The notes beneath the pieces were generated by a model, which was not told the DNA's origin, did no database searches, and saw only the letters and a list, made by a program, of their open reading frames with translations. A DNA stretch of 64,000 nt from Leptidea sinapis (Eukaryota; Arthropoda; Insecta; Lepidoptera; Pieridae). Shown here in pieces: positions 52,916-64,000 of this stretch. The stretch is taken from the NCBI RefSeq assembly GCF_905404315.1, contig NC_066301.1:6448001-6512000 (forward strand), read 5' to 3'. Made by a program: the position numbers and the translations under genes. How positions within the stretch are numbered: position 1 is the stretch's first letter; each line of letters begins with the position of its first letter.

Positions 52916-53110
52916 CACGTATATGTTCTAATATGCTTGCTTAAATCACCAGAATGATTAACACTTTTGCCACAAACTTTACACGAATACGGCTTTTGAC
53001 CAGTATGAATTCTGTTATGTATTTTCATATCACTAGATCGACTTAAACTCATATCACAAACTTGAGTTACATGAGAACGGCTTTTCACCGGTTTTTTTTA
53101 TTTCTAGAAT
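52916..53110 (-). pseudogene. C2H2 zinc-finger gene remnant
   Basis: On the minus strand a TGEKPFSCN linker-plus-first-Cys (about 53094-53068) is followed, after a frame change, by VCDMSLSRSSDMKIHNRIHT, then GQKPYSCKVCGKSVNHSGDL, SKHIRTYT. This gives one damaged and one complete finger of the C-x2-C-x12-H-x3-H type, with the classical TGxKP linker. After HIRTYT the sequence is gypsy. Such arrays bind DNA or RNA in the nucleus (family knowledge). Upstream is KKGGKSLNNSRNKK, a basic spacer, and then the tandem array. The frame changes between the fingers show it is not a working gene as it stands. Confidence 0.8.
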
Positions 53111-53190
53111 TATTCAAACTTTTACCACCTTTTTTGTCATTTTTTTTGTATTGAATTACTTTCTTTTGTTCGTCTTCCTGAATTTGCTTC
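53110..53190 (-). other. Spacer between zinc-finger remnant and tandem array
   Basis: On the minus strand it reads QEDEQKKVIQYKKNDKKGGK in one frame and ANSGRRTKESNSIQKK in another. Charged and Ser/Asn/Lys-rich sequence is common between fingers. The sequence just above it (TGGTACAATTGTGATGTCG) resembles part of the long array unit. Confidence 0.45.
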
Positions 53191-54030
53191 GACATCACAA
53201 TTGTACCAAATCTCACTAACTTCATTCAGAGCTGTTTACTGCACAGCTGGTTGTCTGATAATACATTTTCATTTAATCGCACTTGTTTTTCTGGTTTCAT
53301 CTGCCAGTCTGAGGAGCTGAGAAGATGTTTTGCTGCACATCTGGTTGTCTGATAATACATTTTCATATGATTGCACTTGTTCTTTTGGCGTCATCTGCCT
53401 GTCCGAGGAGCAACCATCGCAATTGTACCCAATGTCCTCTGACTAACTTCACTCTGAGCTGTTTACTGCACAGCTGGTTTTCTGATAAAACATATTCATT
53501 TGATCGCACTTGTTTTTCTGGTTTCATCTGCCAGTATAAGGAGCTGAGAAGATGTTTTGCTGCACAGCTGGTTGTGTGATAATACATTTTCACTTGATTA
53601 CACTTGTTCTTTTGGTTTCATCTGCCAGTCTGAGGAGCTGAGAAGATGTTTACTGCACAGCTGGTTGTCTGATAAAACATTTTCATTTGATTGCACTTGT
53701 TGTTTTGGTTTCATTTGCCAGTCTGAGGAGATGAGTAGATGTTTAATGCACAGCTGGTTGTCTGATAATACATTTTAATTTGATTGCACTTGTTCTTTTG
53801 GTTCCATCTGCCAGTCTGAGGAGCGGAGAAGATGTTTATTGCACAGCTGATTGTCTGATAACACATTTTCATTTGATTGCACTTGTTCTTTTGGCTTCAT
53901 CTGCCTGTCTGAGGAGCTGACAAGATGTTAACTACACAGCTGGTTGTCTGATAATACATTTTCATTTGATCGTACTTGTTTTTCTGGTTTCATCTGCCAG
54001 TCTGAGGAGCTGAGAAGATGTTTACTGCAC

Positions 54031-57000
54031 AGCTGGTTATCTGATAATACATTTTCATTTTATGACACTCGTTCTTTTGCTTTCATCTGCCTGTCCAAGG
54101 AGCAACCATCGCAATTGTACCCATTGTCCTCCAATCTGACTAACTTCACTCTGAGCTGTTAACTGCACAGCTGGTTTTCTGATAATACATTTTCATTTAA
54201 TCGCACTTGTTTTTCTGGTTTCATCTGCCAGTCTGAGGAGCTGAGAAGATGTTTACTGCACAGCTGGCTGTCTGATAATATATTTTCATATGATTGCACT
54301 TGTTCTTTTGGTTTCATCTGCCTGTCCGAGGAGCAACCATCGCAATTGTACCCAATGTCCTCCAATCTGACTAACTTCACTCTGAGCTGTTTACTGCACA
54401 GCTGGTTTTCTGATAATACATTTTCATTTAATCGCACTTGTTTTTCTGGTTTCATCTGCCAGTCTGAGGAGCTGAGAAGATGTTTTGCTGCACAGCTGAT
54501 TGTCTGATAACACATTTTCATTTGATTGCACTTGTTCTTTTGGCTTCATCTGCCTGTCTGAGGAGCTGACAAGATGTTAACTACACAGCTGGTTGTCTGA
54601 TAATACATTTTCATATGATTGCACTTGTTCTTTTGGTTTCATCTGCCTGTCCGAGGAGCAACCATCGCAATTGTACCCAATGTCCTCAAATCTGACTAAT
54701 TTCACTCTGAGCTGTTTACTGCACAGCTGGTTTTCTGATAATACATTTTCATTTAATCGCACTTGTTTTTCTGGTTTCATCTGCCAGTCTGAGGAGCTGA
54801 GAAGATGTTTTGCTGCACAGCTGGTTTTCTGATAATACATTTTCATGTGATTGCCATTGTTCTTTTGGCGTCATCTGCCTGTCCCAGGAGCAACCATCGC
54901 AATTGTACCCAATGTCCTCCAATCTGACTAACTTCACTCTGAGCTGTTTACTGCACAGCTGGTTTTCTGATAGTACATTTTCATTTGATCGCACTTGTTT
55001 TTCTGGTTTCATCTGCCAGTCTGAGGAGCTGAGAAGATGTTTTGCTGCACAGCTGGTTTTCTGATAATACATTTTCATTTGATCGTACTTGTTTTTTCTG
55101 TTTTCATCTGCCAGTCTGAGGAAATGAGAAGATGTTTTGCTGCACAGCTGGTTGTCTGATAATACACTTTCATTTGATTGTAATTGTTATTTTGGTTTCA
55201 TCTGCCTGTCCGAGGAGCAACCATCGCAATTGTACCCAATGTCCTCCAATTAGACTAACTTCACTCTGAGCTGTTTACTACACAGCTGGTTCTTTTATAA
55301 TACGTTTTTATTTGATTGCACTTGCCATTTTGGTTATATCTGCCTGTCTGAGGAGCTGAGAAGATGTTTACTGCACAGCTGGCTGTCTGGTAATACATTT
55401 TCATATGATTGCACTTGTTCTTTTGGTTTTATCTGCCTGTCCGAGGAGCAACCATCGCAATTGTACCCAATGTCCTCCAATTTGACTAACTTCACTCTGA
55501 GCTGTTTACAGCACAGCTGGTTTTCCGATATTACATTTTCATTTGATCGCACTTGTTTTTCTGGTTTCATCTGCCAGTCTGAGGAGCTGAGAAGATGTTT
55601 TGCTGCACATCTGGTTTTCTGATAATACATTTTCATTTGATCGTACTTGTTTTTCTGGATTCATCTGCCAGTCTGAGGAGCTGAGAAGATGTTTACTGCA
55701 CAGCTGGCTGTCTGATAATACATTTTCATATGATTGCACTTGTTCTTTTCGCGTCATCTGCCTGTCCGAGGAGCAACCATCGCAATTGTACCCAATGTCC
55801 TCCAATTTGACTTACTTCACTCTGAGTTGTTAACTGCACAGCTGGTTTTCTGATAATACATTTTCATTTGATCGCACTTGTTTTTCTGGTTTCATCTGCC
55901 AGTCTGAGGAGCTGAGAAGATGTTTTGCTGCACAGCTGGTTTTCTGATAATACATTTTCATATGATTGCACTTGTTCTTTTGGTTTCATCTGCCTGTCCG
56001 AGGAGCAACCATCGCAATTGTACCCAATGTCCTCCAATTTGACTAACTTCACTCTGAGCTGTTTACTGCACAGCTGGTTTTCTGATAATACATTTTCATT
56101 TGATCGCACTTGTTTTTCTGGTTTCATCTGCCAGTCTGAGGAAATGAGAAGATGTTTTGCTGCACAGCTGGTTGTCTGATAATACACTTTCATTTGATTG
56201 AAATTGTTATTTTGGTTTCATCTGCCTGTCCGAGGAGCAACCATCGCAATTGAACCCAATGTCCTCCAATTTGACTAACTTCACTCTGAGCTGTTTACTA
56301 CACAGCTGGGTCTCTTATAATACGTTTTTATTTGATTGCACTTGCCATTTTGGTTTCATCTGCCTGTCTGAGGAGCTGAGAAGATGTTTACTGCACAGCT
56401 GGCTGTCTGATAATACATTTTCATATGATTGCACTTGTTTTTTTGGTTTTATCTGCCTGTCCGAGGAGCAACCATCGCAATTGTACCCAATATCCTCCAA
56501 TTTGACTAACTTCACTCTGAGCTGTTTACTGCACAGCTGGTTTTCTGATAATACATTTTCATATGATCGTACTTGTTTTTCTGGTTTCATCTGCCAGTCT
56601 GAGGAGCTGAGAAGATGTTTTGCTGCACAGCTGGTTTTCTGATAATACATTTTCATTTGATCGTACTTGTTTTTCTGGTTTCATCTGCCAGTCTGAGGAG
56701 CTGAGAAGACGTTTTGTTGCACAGCTGGTCTTCTGATATTACATTTTCATATGATTGCAATTGTTATTTTGGTTTCATCTGCCTGTCTGAGGAGCTGAGA
56801 AGATGTTTACTGCACTGCTGGCTGTCTGATAATACATTTTCATATGATTGCACTTGTTCTTTTGGTTTCATCTGCCTGTCCGAGGAGCAACCATCGCAAT
56901 TGTACCCAATGTCCTCCAATTTGACTAACTTCACTCTGAGCTGTTTACTACACAGCTGGTTCTCTTATAATACGTTTTTATTTGATTGCACTTGCCATTT

Positions 57001-57928
57001 TGGTTTCATCTGCCTGTCTGAGGAGCTGAGAAGATGTTTACTGCACAGCTGGCTGTCTGATAATACATTTTCATATGATTGCACTTGTTTTTTTGGTTTT
57101 ATCTGCCTGTCCGAGGAGCAACCATCGCAATTGTACCCAATATCCTCCAATTTGACTAACTTCACTCTGAGCTGTTTACTGCACAGCTGGTTTTCTGATA
57201 ATACATTTTCATATGATCGTACTTGTTTTTCTGGTTTCATCTGCCAGTCTGAGGAGCTGAGAAAATGTTTACTGCACAGCTGGCTATCTGATAATACATA
57301 TTCATATGATTGCACTTGTTCTTTTGGCTTCATCTGCCTGTCTGAGGAGCTGACAAGATGTTAACTACACAGCTGGTTGTCTGATAATACATTTTCATAT
57401 GATTGCACTTGTTCTTTTGGTTTCATCTGCCTGTCCGAGGAGCAACCATCGCAATTGTACCCAATGTCCTCAAATCTGACTAATTTCACTCTGAGCTGTT
57501 TACTGCACAGCTGGTTTTCTGATAATACATTTTCATTTAATCGCACTTGTTTTTCTGGTTTCATCTGCCAGTCTGAGGAGCTGAGAAGATGTTTTGCTGC
57601 ACAGCTGGTTTTCTGATAATACATTTTCATGTGATTGCAATTGTTCTTTTGGCGTCATCTGCCTGTCCCAGGAGCAACCATCGCAATTGTACCCAATGTC
57701 CTCCAATCTGACTAACTTCACTCTGAGCTGTTTACTGCACAGCTGGTTTTCTGATAGTACATTTTCATTTGATCGCACTTGTTTTTCTGGTTTCATCTGC
57801 CAGTCTGAGGAGCTGAGAAGATGTTTTGCTGCACAGCTGGTTTTCTGATAATACATTTTCATTTGATCGTACTTGTTTTTTCTGTTTTCATCTGCCAGTC
57901 TGAGGAAATGAGAAGATGTTTACTGCAC
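54031..57928. repeat. Higher-order repeat copy 1
   Basis: It begins at the unit with TGGTTATCTGATAATACATT followed by TTTTATGACACTCG. It contains an internal duplicated block (about 54577-55125 also found at about 57361-57905, 2,784 bp apart). Confidence 0.9.
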
Positions 57929-60900
57929 AGCTGGTTATCTGATAATACATTTTCATTTTATTACACTCGTTCTTTTGCTTTCATCTGCCTGTCCAAGGAG
58001 CAACTATCGCAATTGTACCCATTGTCCTCCAATCTGACTAACTTCACTCTGAGCTGTTAACTGCACAGCTGGTTTTCTGATAATACATTTTCATTTAATC
58101 GCACTTGTTTTTCTGGTTTCATCTGCCAGTCTGAGGAGCTGAGAAGATGTTTACTGCACAGCTGGCTGTCTGATAATATATTTTCATATGATTGCACTTG
58201 TTCTTTTGGTTTCATCTGCCTGTCCGAGGAGCAACCATCGCAATTGTACCCAATGTCCTCCAATCTGACTAACTTCACTCTGAGCTGTTTACTGCACAGC
58301 TGGTTTTCTGATAATACATTTTCATTTAATCGCACTTGTTTTTCTGGTTTCATCTGCCAGTCTGAGGAGCTGAGAAGATGTTTTGCTGCACAGCTGATTG
58401 TCTGATAACACATTTTCATTTGATTGCACTTGTTCTTTTGGCTTCATCTGCCTGTCTGAGGAGCTGACAAGATGTTAACTACACAGCTGGTTGTCTGATA
58501 ATACATTTTCATATGATTGCACTTGTTCTTTTGGTTTCATCTGCCTGTCCGAGGAGCAACCATCGCAATTGTACCCAATGTCCTCAAATCTGACTAATTT
58601 GACTCTGAGCTGTTTACTGCACAGCTGGTTTTCTGATAATACATTTTCATTTAATCGCACTTGTTTTTCTGGTTTCATCTGCCAGTCTGAGGAGCTGAGA
58701 AGATGTTTTGCTGCACAGCTGGTTTTCTGATAATACATTTTCATGTGATTGCAATTGTTCTTTTGGCGTCATCTGCCTGTCCCAGGAGCAACCATCGCAA
58801 TTGTACCCAATGTCCTCCAATCTGACTAACTTCACTCTGAGCTGTTTACTGCACAGCTGGTTTTCTGATAGTACATTTTCATTTGATCGCACTTGTTTTT
58901 CTGGTTTCATCTGCCAGTCTGAGGAGCTGAGAAGATGTTTTGCTGCACAGCTGGTTTTCTGATAATACATTTTCATTTGATCGTACTTGTTTTTTCTGTT
59001 TTCATCTGCCAGTCTGAGGAAATGAGAAGATGTTTTGCTGCACAGCTGGTTGTCTGATAATACACTTTCATTTGATTGAAATTGTTATTTTGGTTTCATC
59101 TGCCTGTCCGAGGAGCAACCATCGCAATTGTACCCAATGTCCTCCAATTAGACTAACTTCACTCTGAGCTGTTTACTACACAGCTGGTTCTTTTATAATA
59201 CGTTTTTATTTGATTGCACTTGCCATTTTGGTTATATCTGCCTGTCTGAGGAGCTGAGAAGATGTTTACTGCACAGCTGGCTGTCTGGTAATACATTTTC
59301 ATATGATTGCACTTGTTCTTTTGGTTTTATCTGCCTGTCCGAGGAGCAACCATCGCAATTGTACCCAATGTCCTCCAATTTGACTAACTTCACTCTGAGC
59401 TGTTTACAGCACAGCTGGTTTTCCGATATTACATTTTCATTTGATCGCACTTGTTTTTCTGGTTTCATCTGCCAGTCTGAGGAGCTGAGAAGATGTTTTG
59501 CTGCACATCTGGTTTTCTGATAATACATTTTCATTTGATCGTACTTGTTTTTCTGGTTTCATCTGCCAGTCTGAGGAGCTGAGAAGATGTTTACTGCACA
59601 GCTGGCTGTCTGATAATACATTTTCATATGATTGCACTTGTTCTTTTCGCGTCATCTGCCTGTCCGAGGAGCAACCATCGCAATTGTACCCAATGTCCTC
59701 CAATTTGACTTACTTCACTCTGAGTTGTTAACTGCACAGCTGGTTTTCTGATAATACATTTTCATTTGATCGCACTTGTTTTTCTGGTTTCATCTGCCAG
59801 TCTGAGGAGCTGAGAAGATGTTTTGCTGCACAGCTGGTTTTCTGATAATACATTTTCATATGATTGCACTTGTTCTTTTGGTTTCATCTGCCTGTCCGAG
59901 GAGCAACCATCGCAATTGTACCCAATGTCCTCCAATTTGACTAACTTCACTCTGAGCTGTTTACTGCACAGCTGGTTTTCTGATAATACATTTTCATTTG
60001 ATCGCACTTGTTTTTCTGGTTTCATCTGCCAGTCTGAGGAAATGAGAAGATGTTTTGCTGCACAGCTGGTTGTCTGATAATACACTTTCATTTGATTGAA
60101 ATTGTTATTTTGGTTTAATCTGCCTGTCCGAGGAGCAACCATCGCAATTGTACCCAATGTCCTCCAATTTGACTAACTTCACTCTGAGCTGTTTACTACA
60201 CAGCTGGGTCTCTTATAATACGTTTTTATTTGATTGCACTTGCCATTTTGGTTTCATCTGCCTGTCTGAGGAGCTGAGAAGATGTTTACTGCACAGGTGG
60301 CTGTCTGATAATACATTTTCATATGATTGCACTTGTTTTTTTGGTTTTATCTGCCTGTCCGAGGAGCAACCATCGCAATTGTACCCAATATCCTCCAATT
60401 TGACTAACTTCACTTTGAGCTGTTTACTGCACAGCTGGTTTTCTGATAATACATTTTCATATGATCGTACTTGTTTTTCTGGTTTCATCTGCCAGTCTGA
60501 GGAGCTGAGAAGATGTTTTGCTGCACAGCTGGTTTTCTGATAATACATTTTCATTTGATCGTACTTGTTTTTCTGGTTTCATCTGCCAGTCTGAGGAGCT
60601 GAGAAGACGTTTTGTTGCACAGCTGGTCTTCTGATATTACATTTTCATATGATTGCAATTGTTATTTTGGTTTCATCTGCCTGTCTGAGGAGCTGAGAAG
60701 ATGTTTACTGCACTGCTGGCTGTCTGATAATACATTTTCATATGATTGCACTTGTTCTTTTGGCGTCATCTGCCTGTCCGAGGAGCAACCATCGCAATTG
60801 TACCCAATGTCCTCCAATTTGACTAACTTCACTCTGAGCTGTTTACTACACAGCTGGTTCTCTTATAATACGTTTTTATTTGATTGCACTTGCCATTTTG

Positions 60901-61826
60901 GTTTCATCTGCCTGTCTGAGGAGCTGAGAAGATGTTTACTGCACAGCTGGCTGTCTGATAATACATTTTCATATGATTGCACTTGTTTTTTTGGTTTTAT
61001 CTGCCTGTCCGAGGAGCAACCATCGCAATTGTACCCAATATCCTCCAATTTGACTAACTTCACTCTGAGCTGTTTACTGCACAGCTGGTTTTCTGATAAT
61101 ACATTTTCATATGATCGTACTTGTTTTTCTGGTTTCATCTGCCAGTCTGAGGAGCTGAGAAAATGTTTACTGCACAGCTGGCTATCTGATAATACATATT
61201 CATATGATTGCACTTGTTCTTTTGGCTTCATCTGCCTGTCTGAGGAGCTGACAAGATGTCAACTACACAGCTGGTTGTCTGATAATACATTTTCATATGA
61301 TTGCACTTGTTCTTTTGGTTTCATCTGCCTGTCCGAGGAGCAACCATCGCAATTGTACCCAATGTCCTCAAATCTGACTAATTTCACTCTGAGCTGTTTA
61401 CTGCACAGCTGGTTTTCTGATAATACATTTTCATTTAATCGCACTTGTTTTTCTGGTTTCATCTGCCAGTCTGAGGAGCTGAGAAGATGTTTTGCTGCAC
61501 AGCTGGTTTTCTGATAATACATTTTCATGTGATTGCAATTGTTCTTTTGGCGTCATCTGCCTGTCCCAGGAGCAACCATCGCAATTGTACCCAATGTCCT
61601 CCAATCTGACTAACTTCACTCTGAGCTGTTTACTGCACAGCTGGTTTTCTGATAGTACATTTTCATTTGATCGCACTTGTTTTTCTGGTTTCATCTGCCA
61701 GTCTGAGGAGCTGAGAAGATGTTTTGCTGCACAGCTGGTTTTCTGATAATACATTTTCATTTGATCGTACTTGTTTTTTCTGTTTTCATCTGCCAGTCTG
61801 AGGAAATGAGAAGATGTTTACTGCAC
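57929..61826. repeat. Higher-order repeat copy 2
   Basis: It matches copy 1 throughout. Single-base differences noted by eye include TTATTACACTCG here against TTATGACACTCG, GATTGCAATTG against GATTGCCATTG (58750 against 54852), and AATTTGACTCTG against AATTTCACTCTG. The 300-codon plus-strand frame at 60612-61514 is an accident of the repeat. Confidence 0.9.
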
Positions 61827-64000
61827 AGCTGGTTATCTGATAATACATTTTCATTTTATTACACTCGTTCTTTTGCTTTCATCTGCCTGTCCAAGGAGCA
61901 ACTATCGCAATTGTACCCATTGTCCTCCAATCTGACTAACTTCACTCTGAGCTGTTAACTGCACAGCTGGTTTTCTGATAATACATTTTCATTTAATCGC
62001 ACTTGTTTTTCTGGTTTCATCTGCCAGTCTGAGGAGCTGAGAAGATGTTTACTGCACAGCTGGCTGTCTGATAATATATTTTCATATGATTGCACTTGTT
62101 CTTTTGGTTTCATCTGCCTGTCCGAGGAGCAACCATCGCAATTGTACCCAATGTCCTCCAATCTGACTAACTTCACTCTGAGCTGTTTACTGCACAGCTG
62201 GTTTTCTGATAATACATTTTCATTTAATCGCACTTGTTTTTCTGGTTTCATCTGCCAGTCTGAGGAGCTGAGAAGATGTTTTGCTGCACAGCTGATTGTC
62301 TGATAACACATTTTCATTTGATTGCACTTGTTCTTTTGGCTTCATCTGCCTGTCTGAGGAGCTGACAAGATGTTAACTACACAGCTGGTTGTCTGATAAT
62401 ACATTTTCATATGATTGCACTTGTTCTTTTGGTTTCATCTGCCTGTCCGAGGAGCAACCATCGCAATTGTACCCAATGTCCTCAAATCTGACTAATTTCA
62501 CTCTGAGCTGTTTACTGCACAGCTGGTTTTCTGATAATACATTTTCATTTAATCGCACTTGTTTTTCTGGTTTCATCTGCCAGTCTGAGGAGCTGAGAAG
62601 ATGTTTTGCTGCACAGCTGGTTTTCTGATAATACATTTTCATGTGATTGCAATTGTTCTTTTGGCGTCATCTGCCTGTCCCAGGAGCAACCATCGCAATT
62701 GTACCCAATGTCCTCCAATCTGACTAACTTCACTCTGAGCTGTTTACTGCACAGCTGGTTTTCTGATAGTACATTTTCATTTGATCGCACTTGTTTTTCT
62801 GGTTTCATCTGCCAGTCTGAGGAGCTGAGAAGATGTTTTGCTGCACAGCTGGTTTTCTGATAATACATTTTCATTTGATCGTACTTGTTTTTTCTGTTTT
62901 CATCTGCCAGTCTGAGGAAATGAGAAGATGTTTTGCTGCACAGCTGGTTCTCTGATAATACACTTTCATTTGATTGAAATTGTTATTTTGGTTTCATCTG
63001 CCTGTCCGAGGAGCAACCATCGCAATTGTACCCAATGTCCTCCAATTAGACTAACTTCACTCTGAGCTGTTTACTACACAGCTGGTTCTTTTATAATACG
63101 TTTTTATTTGATTGCACTTGCCATTTTGGTTATATCTGCCTGTCTGAGGAGCTGAGAAGATGTTTACTGCACAGCTGGCTGTCTGGTAATACATTTTCAT
63201 ATGATTGCACTTGTTCTTTTGGTTTTATCTGCCTGTCCGAGGAGCAACCATCGCAATTGTACCCAATGTCCTCCAATTTGACTAACTTCACTCTGAGCTG
63301 TTTACAGCACAGCTGGTTTTCCGATATTACATTTTCATTTGATCGCACTTGTTTTTCTGGTTTCATCTGCCAGTCTGAGGAGCTGAGAAGATGTTTTGCT
63401 GCACATCTGGTTTTCTGATAATACATTTTCATTTGATCGTACTTGTTTTTCTGGTTTCATCTGCCAGTCTGAGGAGCTGAGAAGATGTTTACTGCACAGC
63501 TGGCTGTCTGATAATACATTTTCATATGATTGCACTTGTTCTTTTCGCGTCATCTGCCTGTCCGAGGAGCAACCATCGCAATTGTACCCAATGTCCTCCA
63601 ATTTGACTTACTTCACTCTGAGTTGTTAACTGCACAGCTGGTTTTCTGATAATACATTTTCATTTGATCGCACTTGTTTTTCTGGTTTCATCTGCCAGTC
63701 TGAGGAGCTGAGAAGATGTTTTGCTGCACAGCTGGTTTTCTGATAATACATTTTCATATGATTGAACTTGTTCTTTTGGTTTCATCTGCCTGTCCGAGGA
63801 GCAACCATCGCAATTGTACCCAATGTCCTCCAATTTGACTAACTTCACTCTGAGCTGTTTACTGCACAGCTGGTTTTCTGATAATACATTTTCATTTGAT
63901 CGCACTTGTTTTTCTGGTTTCATCTGCCAGTCTGAGGAAATGAGAAGATGTTTTGCTGCACAGCTGGTTGTCTGATAATACACTTTCATTTGATTGAAAT
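61827..64000. repeat. Higher-order repeat copy 3, partial
   Basis: The copy continues to the window edge at 64000 (2,174 of 3,898 bp). It differs from copy 2 at, for example, TGGTTCTCTGATAATACACT near 62945 (copy 2 reads TGGTTGTCTG) and TGATTGAACTTGTTC near 63761. Confidence 0.9.

Larger units (their letters stand above)
53190..64000. repeat. 93/138-bp satellite array with 3,898-bp higher-order repeat (runs off window)
   Basis: Units start at each CACAGCTGG. Short units are 93-95 bp and end CAGTCTGAGGAGCTGAGAAG. Long units are 138 bp and replace that end with CTGTCCGAGGAGCAACCATC, GCAATTGTACCCAATGTCCT and ACTTCACTCTGAGCTG. About 35 units (14 long, 21 short, counted by eye) form one period. 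Identical landmarks recur at 54031, 57929 and 61827, and at 55334, 59232 and 63130, spaced exactly 3,898 bp. Period copies differ by only a handful of single bases. Units before about 54010 are more diverged, as expected at an array edge. Unit length of 93 or 138 is a multiple of 3 and open frames occur on both strands. One-base longer variants (GTTTTGCTGC against GTTTACTGC) break every long frame, so I do not call a gene. Confidence 0.95.

Noticed and set aside
60612..61514. 300-codon plus-strand open frame rich in Cys, Phe and Leu
   Set aside because: It lies wholly in the tandem array, is built from the 31- and 46-codon unit read on the plus strand, and breaks in neighbouring periods by one-base length variants. 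It has no features of a gene.
53230..64000. CRISPR-like regular repeat array
   Set aside because: There are no unique spacers; the whole 93/138-bp unit is repeated. The rest of the window is clearly insect DNA.
53230..64000. A single long minus-strand repeat protein (KPEKQVRSNENVLSENQLC units)
   Set aside because: Stops in units with GTTAAC and frame changes in the 94-bp units limit frames to about 60-130 codons. No continuous reading is possible without splicing for which I see no signals.

Overview
The window is eukaryotic, AT-rich DNA made almost entirely of transposable-element relics and repeats. The repeat content points to a lepidopteran insect (moth or butterfly): a SINE-like family in about ten near-full copies, a tRNA-derived SINE, a short Helitron ending in CTAG, and LINE relics of the Jockey, CR1 and RTE kinds that are common in Lepidoptera. 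I recognise no intact host gene. Coding sequence is nearly all broken transposase, reverse transcriptase or gag-pol, plus one decayed C2H2 zinc-finger fragment. Species cannot be decided from this window.

Layout. 1-9.2 kb: two copies of a composite repeat, tRNA-SINEs, a deleted Jockey-type LINE, a 1.25-kb mariner relic and a minus-strand LINE. 9.8-14.2 kb: LINE fragments and a decayed piggyBac transposase. 14.6-30 kb: SINE-like copies, a 1,800-bp PIF/Harbinger element with an exact TAA target duplication, THAP-type elements including one MITE, a long perfect hairpin, and stacked LINE/SINE insertions. 31.1-36.2 kb: a DNA element with terminal inverted repeats of about 330 bp that carries pieces of a cysteine-rich protein and has been split by a CR1/Jockey-like LINE. 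36.8-43.6 kb: a 53-bp minisatellite, another THAP copy, a foldback element, head-to-head SINEs and a Helitron. 44-53 kb: a Ty3/gypsy 3' end (minus) interrupted by a Jockey LINE, a second Jockey LINE (plus), and a second Ty3/gypsy (plus) truncated inside its reverse transcriptase.

53.2-64 kb is one continuous tandem array running off the window. Its basic unit is 93-95 bp, with a 138-bp variant carrying 45 extra bases. About 35 units (14 long, 21 short, counted by eye) make a higher-order repeat of exactly 3,898 bp, seen for two full copies and part of a third. The array abuts a minus-strand C2H2 zinc-finger remnant, and its edge unit resembles the sequence just upstream of the fingers, so the satellite may have grown from a zinc-finger gene.

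The parts do not act together as a pathway. The window reads as a record of successive insertion, nesting, truncation and tandem amplification, probably in a poorly recombining, TE-rich part of a chromosome (inference). Names of families are from recognition by eye; no database search was possible.
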